A stretch of DNA of 64,000 nucleotides from Bacillota bacterium (GTDB taxonomy: Bacteria; Bacillota; UBA4882; UBA8346): the NCBI GenBank assembly GCA_023410535.1, contig JAEYPR010000027.1:1-64000 (forward strand), given 5' to 3'. Shown here piece by piece: positions 32,758 through 40,842 of the stretch. How positions within the stretch are numbered: position 1 is the first letter of the stretch; every line of letters begins with the position of its first letter. The notes below the pieces were generated by a model. It saw nothing but the letters and a program-made list of their open reading frames with translations, was not told the origin of the DNA and did not search any database. A program made the translations under genes and the position numbers.

Positions 32758-32773
32758 GTTAGGCATGGCTAAC
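32758..32773. promoter_or_regulatory. Iron-box 6: GTTAG-N6-CTAAC
   Basis: Perfect copy, centre GCATGG, 114 bp from box 5 and 172 bp upstream of the epimerase-like gene. It may act on that gene, on the beta-barrel promoter, or both. Confidence 0.7.
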
Positions 32774-32944
32774 TTATCAACTATAAATATAATCCATCAG
32801 TTTCCATCTGTCAAGCAAGTTTGGTCAGAAATTAACTTGAACTTTACTTATAAATCGGTAAACTTAAAGAGAAGGAAAGGATGTCGCGTTAACGGCCCTA
32901 GCCATTTGGGCGGCATCGATCACAACAGACAGGGGATGTTATGG

Positions 32945-33967
32945 ATGAAGGAACAGGATGCCGCGCAACCGCGATTTGAACATGTCCAGTGGCAGGGCGA
33001 ACCGGCGGTGCGTTTTTGGGCCGGCGGCTATGAAGCGTTGATGATACCGGGTGTCGGGGCGCAGGTAATTGAATTGAAGGATTTACAACGGGGATTGAAC
33101 CTGTTACGTTATCCGGAAGGCGTGGGTCTGGACGAGTTTAAGGTCAGACCGCAGATATACGGAATTCCGATTTTGTTCCCGCCGAACCGGATTGCCGACG
33201 GGAAGTTCCCGATGGCCGGAACCGTGGTTGATTTTCCGCTCAATGGCAATGAAAATAATCATATTCACGGTTTTTTACGTTTACGGCCGTGGGAGGTCGT
33301 TACAACGGAAGCTAACGGGGCCGCGGTTATGGTTGAAGCAGTTTTCGCCGGGGATAATGCCACTGACGCTTATGGCCGCTATCTGAACCAGTTTGAGTTC
33401 CGGATGCGCTATACGTTGTCGGCGGCGGGGCTTAAGCAAGTGCTCACGATCAGCAATCAGGGAACGGTGCCGCTGCCGCTGGGCGTCGGATTTCATACCG
33501 CGCTGAAGGTGCCGTTTCATCCGGAAAGCAAGGTGGAAGACTGCCGGTTACGCGTCTCGGTCGGGATGGAATGGGAGTTGGATGAGCGGACGTTGCCGAC
33601 CGGAAAGCTGCTCCCGTTAAATGAGTTTGATCAAGCCTACCGGACCGCCGGTGTCTTGCCGCAGGGGAGTCCGATCTCCGCCCATTATACGGCTGAAGCA
33701 TTGACGGTCGATGGCAAACCGTTTCATGGCGCGTTGATTGAAGACGGGGCGCGGCGATTGCGGCTAGTCTATCAGGTTGACGCTGCGTATCAACATTGGA
33801 TGCTCTGGAATTACGGCGGGGATAAAGGATTTTTCTGTCCTGAGCCGCAGACTTGGGCGATCAATGCTCCCAATCTGAAGCTTCCGCCGCAAACCACCGG
33901 CTATCGCGAGTTGCAACCGGGCGAAGTTTGGTCGGCGGAAACGGCGATTTACGCCGAGGCGATATAG
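32945..33967 (+). CDS. Aldose 1-epimerase family protein
   Basis: 340 residues with the galactose-mutarotase beta-sandwich. GYEALMIPGVGAQVIEL is the N-terminal strand; NHIHGFLRLRPWEV carries the catalytic-type His, and GVGFHTALKVPF the second conserved His region; the Glu expected near the C-terminus may be in FFCPEPQTWAIN. Such proteins interconvert sugar anomers, though many relatives have unknown substrates. ATG 32945 is 9 bases after GGGG; the frame is open to 32756, where an ATG overlaps iron box 6. The start choice is moderately sure. Confidence 0.82.
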   Translation: MKEQDAAQPRFEHVQWQGEPAVRFWAGGYEALMIPGVGAQVIELKDLQRGLNLLRYPEGVGLDEFKVRPQIYGIPILFPPNRIADGKFPMAGTVVDFPLNGNENNHIHGFLRLRPWEVVTTEANGAAVMVEAVFAGDNATDAYGRYLNQFEFRMRYTLSAAGLKQVLTISNQGTVPLPLGVGFHTALKVPFHPESKVEDCRLRVSVGMEWELDERTLPTGKLLPLNEFDQAYRTAGVLPQGSPISAHYTAEALTVDGKPFHGALIEDGARRLRLVYQVDAAYQHWMLWNYGGDKGFFCPEPQTWAINAPNLKLPPQTTGYRELQPGEVWSAETAIYAEAI

Positions 33968-34029
33968 TTAGGTTACCATTCAAACGATTTACGGCACGGG
34001 ATTGCAAGGGCAACCCGTGCTTTTTTCTT

Positions 34030-34863
34030 TTAACGGGCGGAGTGTTTTCGTTGATACCGGGCGGGCGTGGTTTGGGCGATCGCTTTGAAGACGCGGTAAA
34101 AGTGCTGCAGGTGATTGAACCCGCAACGGAAGCTGACATCGACGGGGTCGGCCGCCGGATCCTGCAACAGTTTCTGGGCCTCGACGATCCGGCGTCGTTG
34201 CAGGTATTGGTTGACGGTGAATCCGGTAACCGCTTTGAAAATATGGCTGATATGGAACTTGCTGAGGTGAAACCGTTGGGCCAAGCCATCCAAGTTAAGC
34301 TGGTCCATGTAATGGCGATCGATATATTGGATAATCGACTGAACTTGGTGATCTTTTTTATAATTGCCCACTGGCGTCGCCGCGGTGACCAACTCCCGGA
34401 ATTTACTGAGAATGATTAAAAGATAGGATTTGAGGAGCGCTGTGGTCAGCGCCGGTTGTTCCCGGTCGCTCGGGGTCGGTGACAGTTTTAGGAGCGCTTG
34501 GAATAAAGACTGCAGCTCGGTGGTTTGTTTTAGATTGAGAGTAACCTTTTGATAGGGCAACTCGGCGAGTTCCCGAAATAAGTCGCTGATCCCCAGTTGT
34601 TGCAGGTAGGAACTTAAAAAAGAGCGGCTGAAATGAATCACGTATCTTGTGTAGGGTGTCCGGGGTGAATAGACAATCCGGTGGATATCGTATTCGTTAA
34701 TGAGCAACAGATCGCCGTCGCCGATGGTGTAGTTGATGTCTTTGACAAAGATACTAAGCCGGGCTTGGATAAAAAAAGCAATCTCAAACCGGTCGTGGCT
34801 GTGTTCCAGCGGAGGATCGGCAACCGCCGCCACGTGGCGATGGTCGATATCAAAGTCGTTCAT
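34030..34863 (-). CDS. AraC-family transcriptional regulator
   Basis: 277 residues. N-terminal cupin-like sugar-sensing domain (HSHDRFEIAFFIQ, then GDGDLLLINEYDIHRIVY). C-terminal AraC helix-turn-helix pair: LNLDGLAQRFHLSKFHISHIFKAVTGFTVN and VSFRCGFNHLQHFYRVFKAIAQTTPARY. ATG 34863 follows GGAGG at 11 bases; an upstream TTG frame is unlikely. It is divergent from the oligogalacturonate-lyase-like gene, which it probably regulates, with about 207 bp of shared control region. Confidence 0.92.
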   Translation of the reverse strand: MNDFDIDHRHVAAVADPPLEHSHDRFEIAFFIQARLSIFVKDINYTIGDGDLLLINEYDIHRIVYSPRTPYTRYVIHFSRSFLSSYLQQLGISDLFRELAELPYQKVTLNLKQTTELQSLFQALLKLSPTPSDREQPALTTALLKSYLLIILSKFRELVTAATPVGNYKKDHQVQSIIQYIDRHYMDQLNLDGLAQRFHLSKFHISHIFKAVTGFTVNQYLQRRRIVEAQKLLQDPAADPVDVSFRCGFNHLQHFYRVFKAIAQTTPARYQRKHSAR

Positions 34864-35070
34864 GGCTGCCAACGCCTCCATAGTCAATTTAGGAGAAAGG
34901 ATTTATTTCTGCCAGTTAAGCATACTACGGTTGAAAATTTAGCGCAAGATCGGTGATTTTGGTTAAATTCGGCAAGCAGCGTGAAGAAATTGCGGTTTGG
35001 CTATATTACAATGAAAATATACGAACCGGGCGCCGAGAGCACCTGGAATCCGCCAAAGGAGTGGTAAGCC

Positions 35071-36294
35071 ATGGAACCGCAACGAATGACCGGCCGAAGC
35101 GCGGCGAATGAACAGTTGCTTTATTTCACTTCGTCCAGTTTAACTGCTGATGACCGGCAGCTATTTTTCATCAGCGACCGTGACGGGAATCCCAATATTT
35201 TTTGTCGGGATATCGCTGACGGCACGGAACGGCAATTGACCTTCAATACCGAGGGTACCCTCAAATCATACGTTTATTTCAACGGCAATGAAGGCCGGGG
35301 TCTGGGCAAGGCCAGCGTCAGCGAGGATTCAAACCAGGCGAAAGTCTACTACATCCATGGCCGGGACATTTGCGTGGTGGATCGCCACGGCGTCGTGCGG
35401 GTCTTAAACCGTTTGCCGGACGATCAGGTAACGGCCTTCACTCACTCCAGCGCCGACGGGAAACGGCTTTGCGTGCCGACCACCGACGCCCGGGCGTTGG
35501 CGGCGGAGGAGTTTATCAATGACAGCCCCGGTTACCGCTTGGGCGGCGACGGCAAGCAGAATGAAGTGATCAGCGATAAACCCAATTACGATATCGACGA
35601 ACGGGTGCGGACTGAAAATTTAAATTCGTATCTCCGGGTTTATGATACCGAAACCGGAACGGAGTTGCTGTGCGAGCAGGTACCGCGGGCTTGGATCACC
35701 CATGTCCAGTTTGACCCGAACGATCCGGAGCGGATTCTTTACAATCACGAGTGGCCTTCCGACTGCGGCATCCGTCGGCTTTGGCTGTGGGACGGTCGTC
35801 AACACCGCCGGCTGCGGACCGAAAGGGCTGAACGCCGCAAGGAAGATTGGGTCTGCCATGAGATGTGGCAGGCGGACGGGCGGTACATCATCTATCACGG
35901 CAAGTACCAGGACGGCACCGCGTTTGTGGGCCGGGTCAGCCCCGCCGGGGGCGATAACATCGAAGTGAAACTGCCGGCCGCTTACCGCCGTTACGGCCAT
36001 TTTACCGCGGGCAACCGCCATAATGACTGGCTGGTTTCCGACGGCTACTACCATCCCGCGGGCGTGTCCGAGAATGAGAATTGGGGCGGCGAATGGATCA
36101 CCGTCCAGCGGGTGAATTGGGAGGCGCGGACCATCGCGTGGCAGCCCCTCTGCGAACACCGCTCGCTTTGGGACTGTCAGGACAGCCATCCCCATCCCAT
36201 CTTCGACCATGCGGACCGGTGGGTTTATTTCACCTCAAACCGCGCTGGGAAGCGGGCAGTGTTCCGGGTGGAAGTGCCGGAAACCGGGTTATAA
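35071..36294 (+). CDS. Oligogalacturonate lyase-like protein (PL22 type)
   Basis: 407 residues with a seven-bladed propeller pattern (DDRQLFFISDRDGNPNIFC, YLRVYDTETGTELL). The phrases HVQFDPNDPERILYNHEWP and VCHEMWQADGRYIIYHGKYQ match the PL22 active-site blades, with several conserved His. Known PL22 enzymes split oligogalacturonates inside the cell by beta-elimination. No signal peptide, consistent with a cytosolic enzyme. The divergent AraC gene is the likely regulator. No importer or KDG-pathway gene is adjacent, so another uronate oligosaccharide is possible. Confidence 0.78.
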   Translation: MEPQRMTGRSAANEQLLYFTSSSLTADDRQLFFISDRDGNPNIFCRDIADGTERQLTFNTEGTLKSYVYFNGNEGRGLGKASVSEDSNQAKVYYIHGRDICVVDRHGVVRVLNRLPDDQVTAFTHSSADGKRLCVPTTDARALAAEEFINDSPGYRLGGDGKQNEVISDKPNYDIDERVRTENLNSYLRVYDTETGTELLCEQVPRAWITHVQFDPNDPERILYNHEWPSDCGIRRLWLWDGRQHRRLRTERAERRKEDWVCHEMWQADGRYIIYHGKYQDGTAFVGRVSPAGGDNIEVKLPAAYRRYGHFTAGNRHNDWLVSDGYYHPAGVSENENWGGEWITVQRVNWEARTIAWQPLCEHRSLWDCQDSHPHPIFDHADRWVYFTSNRAGKRAVFRVEVPETGL

Positions 36295-36378
36295 ATACAA
36301 ACTTCAAATATGACACCCAGTTGTCCGCTTCCGTGCGGTATAATAAAACCAACTAGAAAATCCAGGAGGCTCCATCCC

Positions 36379-37485
36379 ATGCCCGAACCCTTAAAAGCAA
36401 TTTACCACGAAGAATTTCTCCGCCAATTCGGCGGCTTGGTTCAATCGGCTTACCCGCCGTTCGACAGCAAAGCCTTTGTGGCGGCGGTTTTAGACGATCC
36501 TTGGGACGAGCTGGAGTTGAAAGCGCGGATGCGCCGGATCAGCGAGACGTTGGGCCGGTTTTTGCCGTCCCGTTACGAAACGGCGTTGGCGGTGCTGTTT
36601 GCGATTGATGAGGTCTGCACCGGGTTTCCCTATTTGTTTTTCCCGGATTTTGTGGCCGTGTTTGGGCAGGACGCGGCGGACTGGGAGCTTTCCGTCAAAG
36701 CGTTGGAGCGGTTCACCAGCAAATCGTCGGCTGAATTTGCGGTCCGGCCGTTTCTGTTGCGCGACCCGGAGCGGATGATGGCCCAAATGCGGCGCTGGGC
36801 CGGTCATCCGAATGAGCATGTCCGGCGTCTGGCGAGTGAGGGCTGCCGGCCCCGGTTACCCTGGGGACAGACTTTGGGGCCGTTTATCGCCGATCCCGCT
36901 CCCGTGCTGGCGGTGCTGGAGTTGCTCAAAGCCGATCCGGCGCTGTATGTGCGCAAAAGCGTCGCCAACAACTTAAACGATATCGCCAAGGACCACCCGG
37001 ACCGGGTGTTGGAAACCGCGCGGCGCTGGCAGGGCGAGCATCCGTTTACCGACTGGATCATCCGGCAAGGATGCCGCAATTTGGTTCGCAAGGCCGACCC
37101 ACGGGCGTTGGCGTTGTTTGGTTACGGGGAACTAGCGGGAAATTCCATCGGGTTGACCACCTCAGCCGCATTGACGGTGGCGCCGGCCGCGTTGCCGATC
37201 AGCGGACAATGCGAGTTCCGCTACGAACTGCGGGTCCGTGAAGGAGAACCGGTCCGGCTGCGGATCGAATACGGAATTGATTTCGTGAAAGCATCCGGGC
37301 GGACTTCGCGCAAGCTATTCCTCTTAAACGATAAGATTATTCCGGGCGGGCAGCTGCTTACCGGCGTCCGGACGCACTCCTGGGCCGACCTGGCCACCCG
37401 CCGCCATTACCCGGGCGACCACCGGATGGTCCTGTTGGTGAATGGGGCGGAAGTGGCCGAAACCGTTTTGACGCTGCAAGCCTGA
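36379..37485 (+). CDS. DNA alkylation repair protein, AlkC-like (HEAT repeats plus beta domain)
   Basis: 368 residues. The first about 245 residues are HEAT-like helices of the AlkC/AlkD superfamily: ALAVLFAIDEVCTGFPYLFFPDFV, AVRPFLLRDPERMMAQM, WAGHPNEHVRRLASEGCRPRLPWG and YVRKSVANNLNDIAKDHPD. The last about 110 residues form an Ig-like beta domain (CEFRYELRVREGEPVRLRIEYGIDFVK), which is the feature that separates AlkC from AlkD. AlkC excises alkylated bases such as 3-methyladenine. AGGAGG precedes ATG 36379; the frame is open upstream to 36310 without a site. Confidence 0.88.
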   Translation: MPEPLKAIYHEEFLRQFGGLVQSAYPPFDSKAFVAAVLDDPWDELELKARMRRISETLGRFLPSRYETALAVLFAIDEVCTGFPYLFFPDFVAVFGQDAADWELSVKALERFTSKSSAEFAVRPFLLRDPERMMAQMRRWAGHPNEHVRRLASEGCRPRLPWGQTLGPFIADPAPVLAVLELLKADPALYVRKSVANNLNDIAKDHPDRVLETARRWQGEHPFTDWIIRQGCRNLVRKADPRALALFGYGELAGNSIGLTTSAALTVAPAALPISGQCEFRYELRVREGEPVRLRIEYGIDFVKASGRTSRKLFLLNDKIIPGGQLLTGVRTHSWADLATRRHYPGDHRMVLLVNGAEVAETVLTLQA

Positions 37486-37599
37486 TCGTTGTTAAATCCT
37501 TGCGCGGGGGACCTGATATTTGCGGCAGGAGTTCGCATGGTTCCGGTAAAACCATCGATAATAATTGAGTGAGTTGAATTCTTTGGGTGGGGAGGGGCG

Positions 37600-38598
37600 A
37601 TGAAGCCGTTGAAAAAAGCCCGAAAAATCGGAATTTGGTCGGTAATTTTCCTAGTTGCTTTTGTTTATTTAAACAATAGTTCGTTATTTGTTGCGTCCCG
37701 TTCCCAAGGACCGTGGCTGCTGGCGCACCGCGGCTTGGGTCAGACTTTTTCGATGCAGGGGATTACCAGCGAGACCAACACGGCGCAGCGGATTTATCCG
37801 CCGGAGCATCCTTACCTTGAAAATACCATTCCGTCGATGGCGGCGGCGTTCCGGGCCGGGGCTGCCATGGTGGAGTTGGATGTCCATCCGACGCTAGACG
37901 GACAGTTCGCGGTCTTTCACGACTGGATCCTTAATTACCGTACGAACGGCACCGGGACTACCCGGGAGCATACCATGGCCGAGTTGAAGACGTTGGATGT
38001 CGGCTACGGGTATTCGGCCGACAACGGCAAAACCTTTCCCTTCCGGGGCAAAGGGGTCGGCCTGATGCCTTCGCTGACCGAAGTGCTGGAGCGTTTCCCC
38101 GGTCGTTCATTTTTGATCCATGTTAAAAGCAACGATTCCAATGAAGGAGTGCTGTTGGCGGAGTTTCTCAAGAAATTGCCGCCCGGTCGCCGCGCTCAAT
38201 TGGCCGTTTATGGGGGCGATCAGCCGATTGCCGCATTGAAGCAGCGCTTGCCCAAGTTGCGGGTGATGTCAAAAGCCGGCGCCAAAAAGGCTTTGATCGC
38301 CTACTTGGCGGTGGGATGGACCGGCTATCTGCCGGCTGGAATGCGCAATACGTTTTTGTATTTGCCCTTGAAATACGCCCGGTTGCTCTGGGGCTGGCCC
38401 CACCGGTTTATTAAGCGTCTGAACGACGCCCATTCCCAATTCGCGGTGGTGTTGGGGAACGGCGAATGGTCCGAGGGCTTCGACACGGTCGCGAGTTTGC
38501 GGCAACTGCCGCCGGGATACGCCGGAGGAATCTGGACCAACCGGATCGACCGGATCGGCGCGGCGGTGCAGCGGAAGAAAGGCGACTCATCCCCCTGA
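37600..38598 (+). CDS. Glycerophosphodiester phosphodiesterase family protein, membrane-anchored
   Basis: 332 residues. One N-terminal membrane helix (about 10-28) and an extracytoplasmic GDPD TIM barrel. LLAHRGLG gives the first catalytic His, ENTIPSMAAAFRAGAAMVELDVHPTLDG supplies the metal-binding Glu and Asp, and FHDW the second His. Members hydrolyse glycerophosphodiesters or polyglycerolphosphate chains at the envelope. GGGAGGGGCG precedes the ATG. The last codons (GDSSP) are supplied by a 48-bp repeat shared with the end of the next gene. Confidence 0.87.
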   Translation: MKPLKKARKIGIWSVIFLVAFVYLNNSSLFVASRSQGPWLLAHRGLGQTFSMQGITSETNTAQRIYPPEHPYLENTIPSMAAAFRAGAAMVELDVHPTLDGQFAVFHDWILNYRTNGTGTTREHTMAELKTLDVGYGYSADNGKTFPFRGKGVGLMPSLTEVLERFPGRSFLIHVKSNDSNEGVLLAEFLKKLPPGRRAQLAVYGGDQPIAALKQRLPKLRVMSKAGAKKALIAYLAVGWTGYLPAGMRNTFLYLPLKYARLLWGWPHRFIKRLNDAHSQFAVVLGNGEWSEGFDTVASLRQLPPGYAGGIWTNRIDRIGAAVQRKKGDSSP

Positions 38599-38628
38599 GT
38601 CAGCGGGTGCGTGATGCAAACCGTTACG
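38581..38628 (+). repeat. 48-bp direct repeat, copy 1, spanning a gene end
   Basis: Begins GGCGACTCATCCCCCTGAG and ends CAAACCGTTAC. About 80% identical by eye to 39059-39106. It encodes the last residues and stop of the GDPD gene. Confidence 0.65.
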
Positions 38629-38698
38629 CCATCCTTGAAGAAATTAACGAGTGGAATGAACTTTTGCAATTTGCAAAGCGGCAGAGGAGGCCGAGTGC

Positions 38699-39082
38699 AT
38701 GGACCCCAATCACGCGGAATTTTGGCGAATACTTGATGAGCTGGTGAGCAGATCGGAGCTGGTAATCGACCGGCCCAAAGGATCAAGTCATCCCCGCTAT
38801 CCCGCGATTGTTTATGCGGTGGATTACGGTTATCTTAAAGACACCACGGCGATGGACAGCGGCGGGATTGACGTTTGGCGCGGCACCGCTGTCCGGCAGG
38901 AGCTGGATGCCATCGTCTGTACAGTGGATCTGGTAAAACGGGATTCGGAAATGAAGCTCTTAATCGGTTGCACCGACCGAGAAAAAACGCTGATTGAGCG
39001 ATTTCACAATCAGTCGCAATGGATGAAGGGGATTTTGATCCTGCGGAATCGCGACACGGGCGACTCACCCCCCTTGAGGTAG
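38699..39082 (+). CDS. Short inorganic-pyrophosphatase-like protein
   Basis: 127 residues. HPRYPAIVYAVDYGYLKDT and GGIDVWRGT resemble the family I pyrophosphatase signature (a GYL motif followed by an acidic metal site), and DAIVCTVDLVKRDSEMKLLIGCT the following strand pair. At 127 residues it is shorter than the usual 165-220, and several acidic residues of the classical site are not seen, so activity is uncertain. GGAGG lies 8 bases before the ATG. The C-terminal residues GDSPPLR derive from the 48-bp repeat. Confidence 0.65.
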   Translation: MDPNHAEFWRILDELVSRSELVIDRPKGSSHPRYPAIVYAVDYGYLKDTTAMDSGGIDVWRGTAVRQELDAIVCTVDLVKRDSEMKLLIGCTDREKTLIERFHNQSQWMKGILILRNRDTGDSPPLR

Positions 39083-39106
39083 CGAGTGCTCGATACAAGC
39101 CGTTAC
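39059..39106 (+). repeat. 48-bp direct repeat, copy 2, spanning a gene end
   Basis: Begins GGCGACTCACCCCCCTTGAG and ends CAAGCCGTTAC. It contributes the last codons and stop of the pyrophosphatase-like gene, just as copy 1 does for the preceding gene. Confidence 0.65.
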
Positions 39107-39162
39107 CGGTCCCTTCTCTTGCGGCGTTTCTGGCAATCCAGGGGCTCCATGGGAGTCGGGTG

Positions 39163-39184
39163 CCGATTGATAAATCGGATTTTA
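39163..39184 (+). terminator. Weak terminator-like hairpin
   Basis: CCGATT-GATA-AATCGG followed by ATTTTAAT, 80 bp after the pyrophosphatase-like gene. The stem is only 6 bp. Confidence 0.4.
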
Positions 39185-39265
39185 ATATTTAGGTTCCACG
39201 GACGGAACCGTGGGCAGCATAGTCGACAGACAAAATTACTTTTGTTCATTTGGGGATTCGTTATC

Positions 39266-39535
39266 TCATTGAGTCGCTCAACGAGCTTATTTTGTGAATA
39301 ACTCAGCTCATTTTGTTAATAACTTAGATCGTTTTGTGAATAACTCAGCTCATTCTGTGACTCAACGAGCTCATTTTGTGAATAACTTAGATCGTTTTGT
39401 TAATAACATAGATCATTTTGTGAATAACTCAGCTCATTCTGTGACTCAACAAGCTCATTTTGTGAATAACTGATCTATTTTTGTTAGTAAACGCGCGATT
39501 GCTGTGGATAAATGAGTCCCGGCTGTGGATAACTT
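39266..39535 (+). repeat. Tandem array 2: 21-bp period, DnaA-box-like cores
   Basis: Cores start at 39293, 39314, 39335, 39356, 39377, 39398, 39419, 39440, 39461, 39482, 39503 and 39524, exactly 21 bp apart; a decayed unit is at 39272. Seven cores (39293, 39335, 39377, 39419, 39461, 39503, 39524) are TGTGAATAA or TGTGGATAA, complements of TTATNCACA. The order TGTGAATAA, TGTTAATAA, TGTGAATAA, TGTGACTCA repeats, giving an 84-bp higher-order unit also visible in array 1. The array lies in a 719-bp gene-free gap (39083-39801). The rest of that gap shows only the weak hairpin at 39163 and no credible gene. Confidence 0.9.
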
Positions 39536-39801
39536 GGAAATCTCTTCGCATAGCAGCTCCGTATTTGTCTCGCCAAGATCCTGCAAAAAACGCCCGCCGC
39601 CCCATCGCCGCGCAACCAGCCGTTTCCGGTGTTTGCGATATTGATTGCCGGAAAATTCAGCCAAATTTTTATTTCACCGAATCATTAGGAAAGGTTTATG
39701 ACGGAATCGGGTAGAATATTTTTGCAGAAAGCTCATTCCCAACCATAAATGATTGGCATGCAATTTTCGACGTACGATAAATAAAGAACGGAGCGAACAA
39801 A

Positions 39802-40512
39802 ATGGCCTTTTATGACGAGTTTGCCGTTTGCTATGACAAGATCTTTCCGGCGGATCCGGACACCGTGAAATTCTTAGGCTCGGTCTTTGGCCCGCCGGGC
39901 GGAAAGTTGGCCGACTTGGCTTGCGGTACCGGAGGATATGCGTTGGCGTTGGCCGAAACCGGCTTCGAAGTAACCGGAATCGACCTTTCAGAGAGCATGA
40001 TCGAGTTGGCGTTTGAAAAAGCGGCCGGCCGGAGCGGGCTGCGCTTCTTCGCCCAGGATATGGCCAAACCGGAGATCGGATCGGACTTCCGGGGTTGGTA
40101 TTGCATTGGTAATTCCCTGGTCCACCTGGCCGGGCCGGCGGCGATCCTCAAAGCGTTGACGCGCTGGCGGCAACTGTTGGCGCCCGGCGGACGTTGGGTA
40201 ATTCAAATCTTGAACTACGACCGGATCCTTGCCGGTCAGATCGGGACGTTGCCCACCATTACCGCTCCCGACGGCAGCGAGTTGACCCGGGCATACGAGT
40301 TTTCGTCCAAGCAAGAGGTAATCTTCAAAACCCAATTGCGCTGCAACGGCCAAATCTTTACCAACGCCGTACCGTTATACCCGCTGGAACGGGCGGAACT
40401 GCGCAGCTTATGCGAAGAGGCCGGGTTAGAGATCGAGGATGAGTTCGGCGAGTTCGACGCGACGCCGTGGACTCCGGCCAGCTTCGCTTACGTGGCGACG
40501 GGAACACTTTAA
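39802..40512 (+). CDS. Class I SAM-dependent methyltransferase
   Basis: 236 residues. Motif I LADLACGTGGYALALAETG (about 36-54) and motif II VTGIDLSESMIELA bind S-adenosylmethionine; LLAPGGRWVIQILNYD is the post-motif region. Substrate is not evident; the C-terminal domain (FDATPWTPASFAYVATG) resembles Methyltransf_25/11-type small-molecule enzymes. CGGAGCGAAC precedes the ATG. It is monocistronic, with a strong terminator after it, and stands 266 bp downstream of array 2. Confidence 0.88.
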   Translation: MAFYDEFAVCYDKIFPADPDTVKFLGSVFGPPGGKLADLACGTGGYALALAETGFEVTGIDLSESMIELAFEKAAGRSGLRFFAQDMAKPEIGSDFRGWYCIGNSLVHLAGPAAILKALTRWRQLLAPGGRWVIQILNYDRILAGQIGTLPTITAPDGSELTRAYEFSSKQEVIFKTQLRCNGQIFTNAVPLYPLERAELRSLCEEAGLEIEDEFGEFDATPWTPASFAYVATGTL

Positions 40513-40535
40513 GACTCACTCAAACAGGATATTTC

Positions 40536-40571
40536 AAGGGCATTGTATCGCTACGGTACAATGCCCTTTTG
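40536..40571 (+). terminator. Terminator after methyltransferase gene
   Basis: AAGGGCATTGTA pairs with TACAATGCCCTT; with inner pairs the stem reaches 19 bp around loop CTA, followed by TTTTG. The remaining 270 bp to the next gene show no clear promoter. Confidence 0.93.
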
Positions 40572-40842
40572 TATGGTGCGCGACAGCGATCGCGATTTAC
40601 GGAATGATTTATTGGACAAAAGCAATTTTCGATCCGCCGCTCCTTTCGCCGCAACCGATCTTGTTCTAAGATACATAAGAAAGTGTGATCAACGGATGCC
40701 GCCGGCGCAGCGTAATTTCCAGCGGACGCCTGGGTAACTCGGAGTTGATTGAATCTCCTCATCCAAAAAATAAAATTTGCCGAAATAATGATTGCGGATA
40801 CTTGTGACCGGGTCAGCGGCAACGGTCGGGAAGGAGTCGGCT

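Larger units (their letters stand above)
32474..32944. other. Control region with three iron boxes between divergent genes
   Basis: A 471-bp gap between the beta-barrel gene (minus) and the epimerase-like gene (plus). It holds three perfect GTTAG-N6-CTAAC elements. On the minus strand an isolated strong Shine-Dalgarno-like AAAGGAGGTGA sits near 32549-32559, about 75 bases before the beta-barrel start, without a recognisable gene after it. TATAAT-like sequence near 32784 could serve the plus strand. Confidence 0.6.

Noticed and set aside
39086..39301. Open frame after the pyrophosphatase-like gene
   Set aside because: It starts in the 48-bp repeat, runs into the 21-bp array and has no homology-like features.
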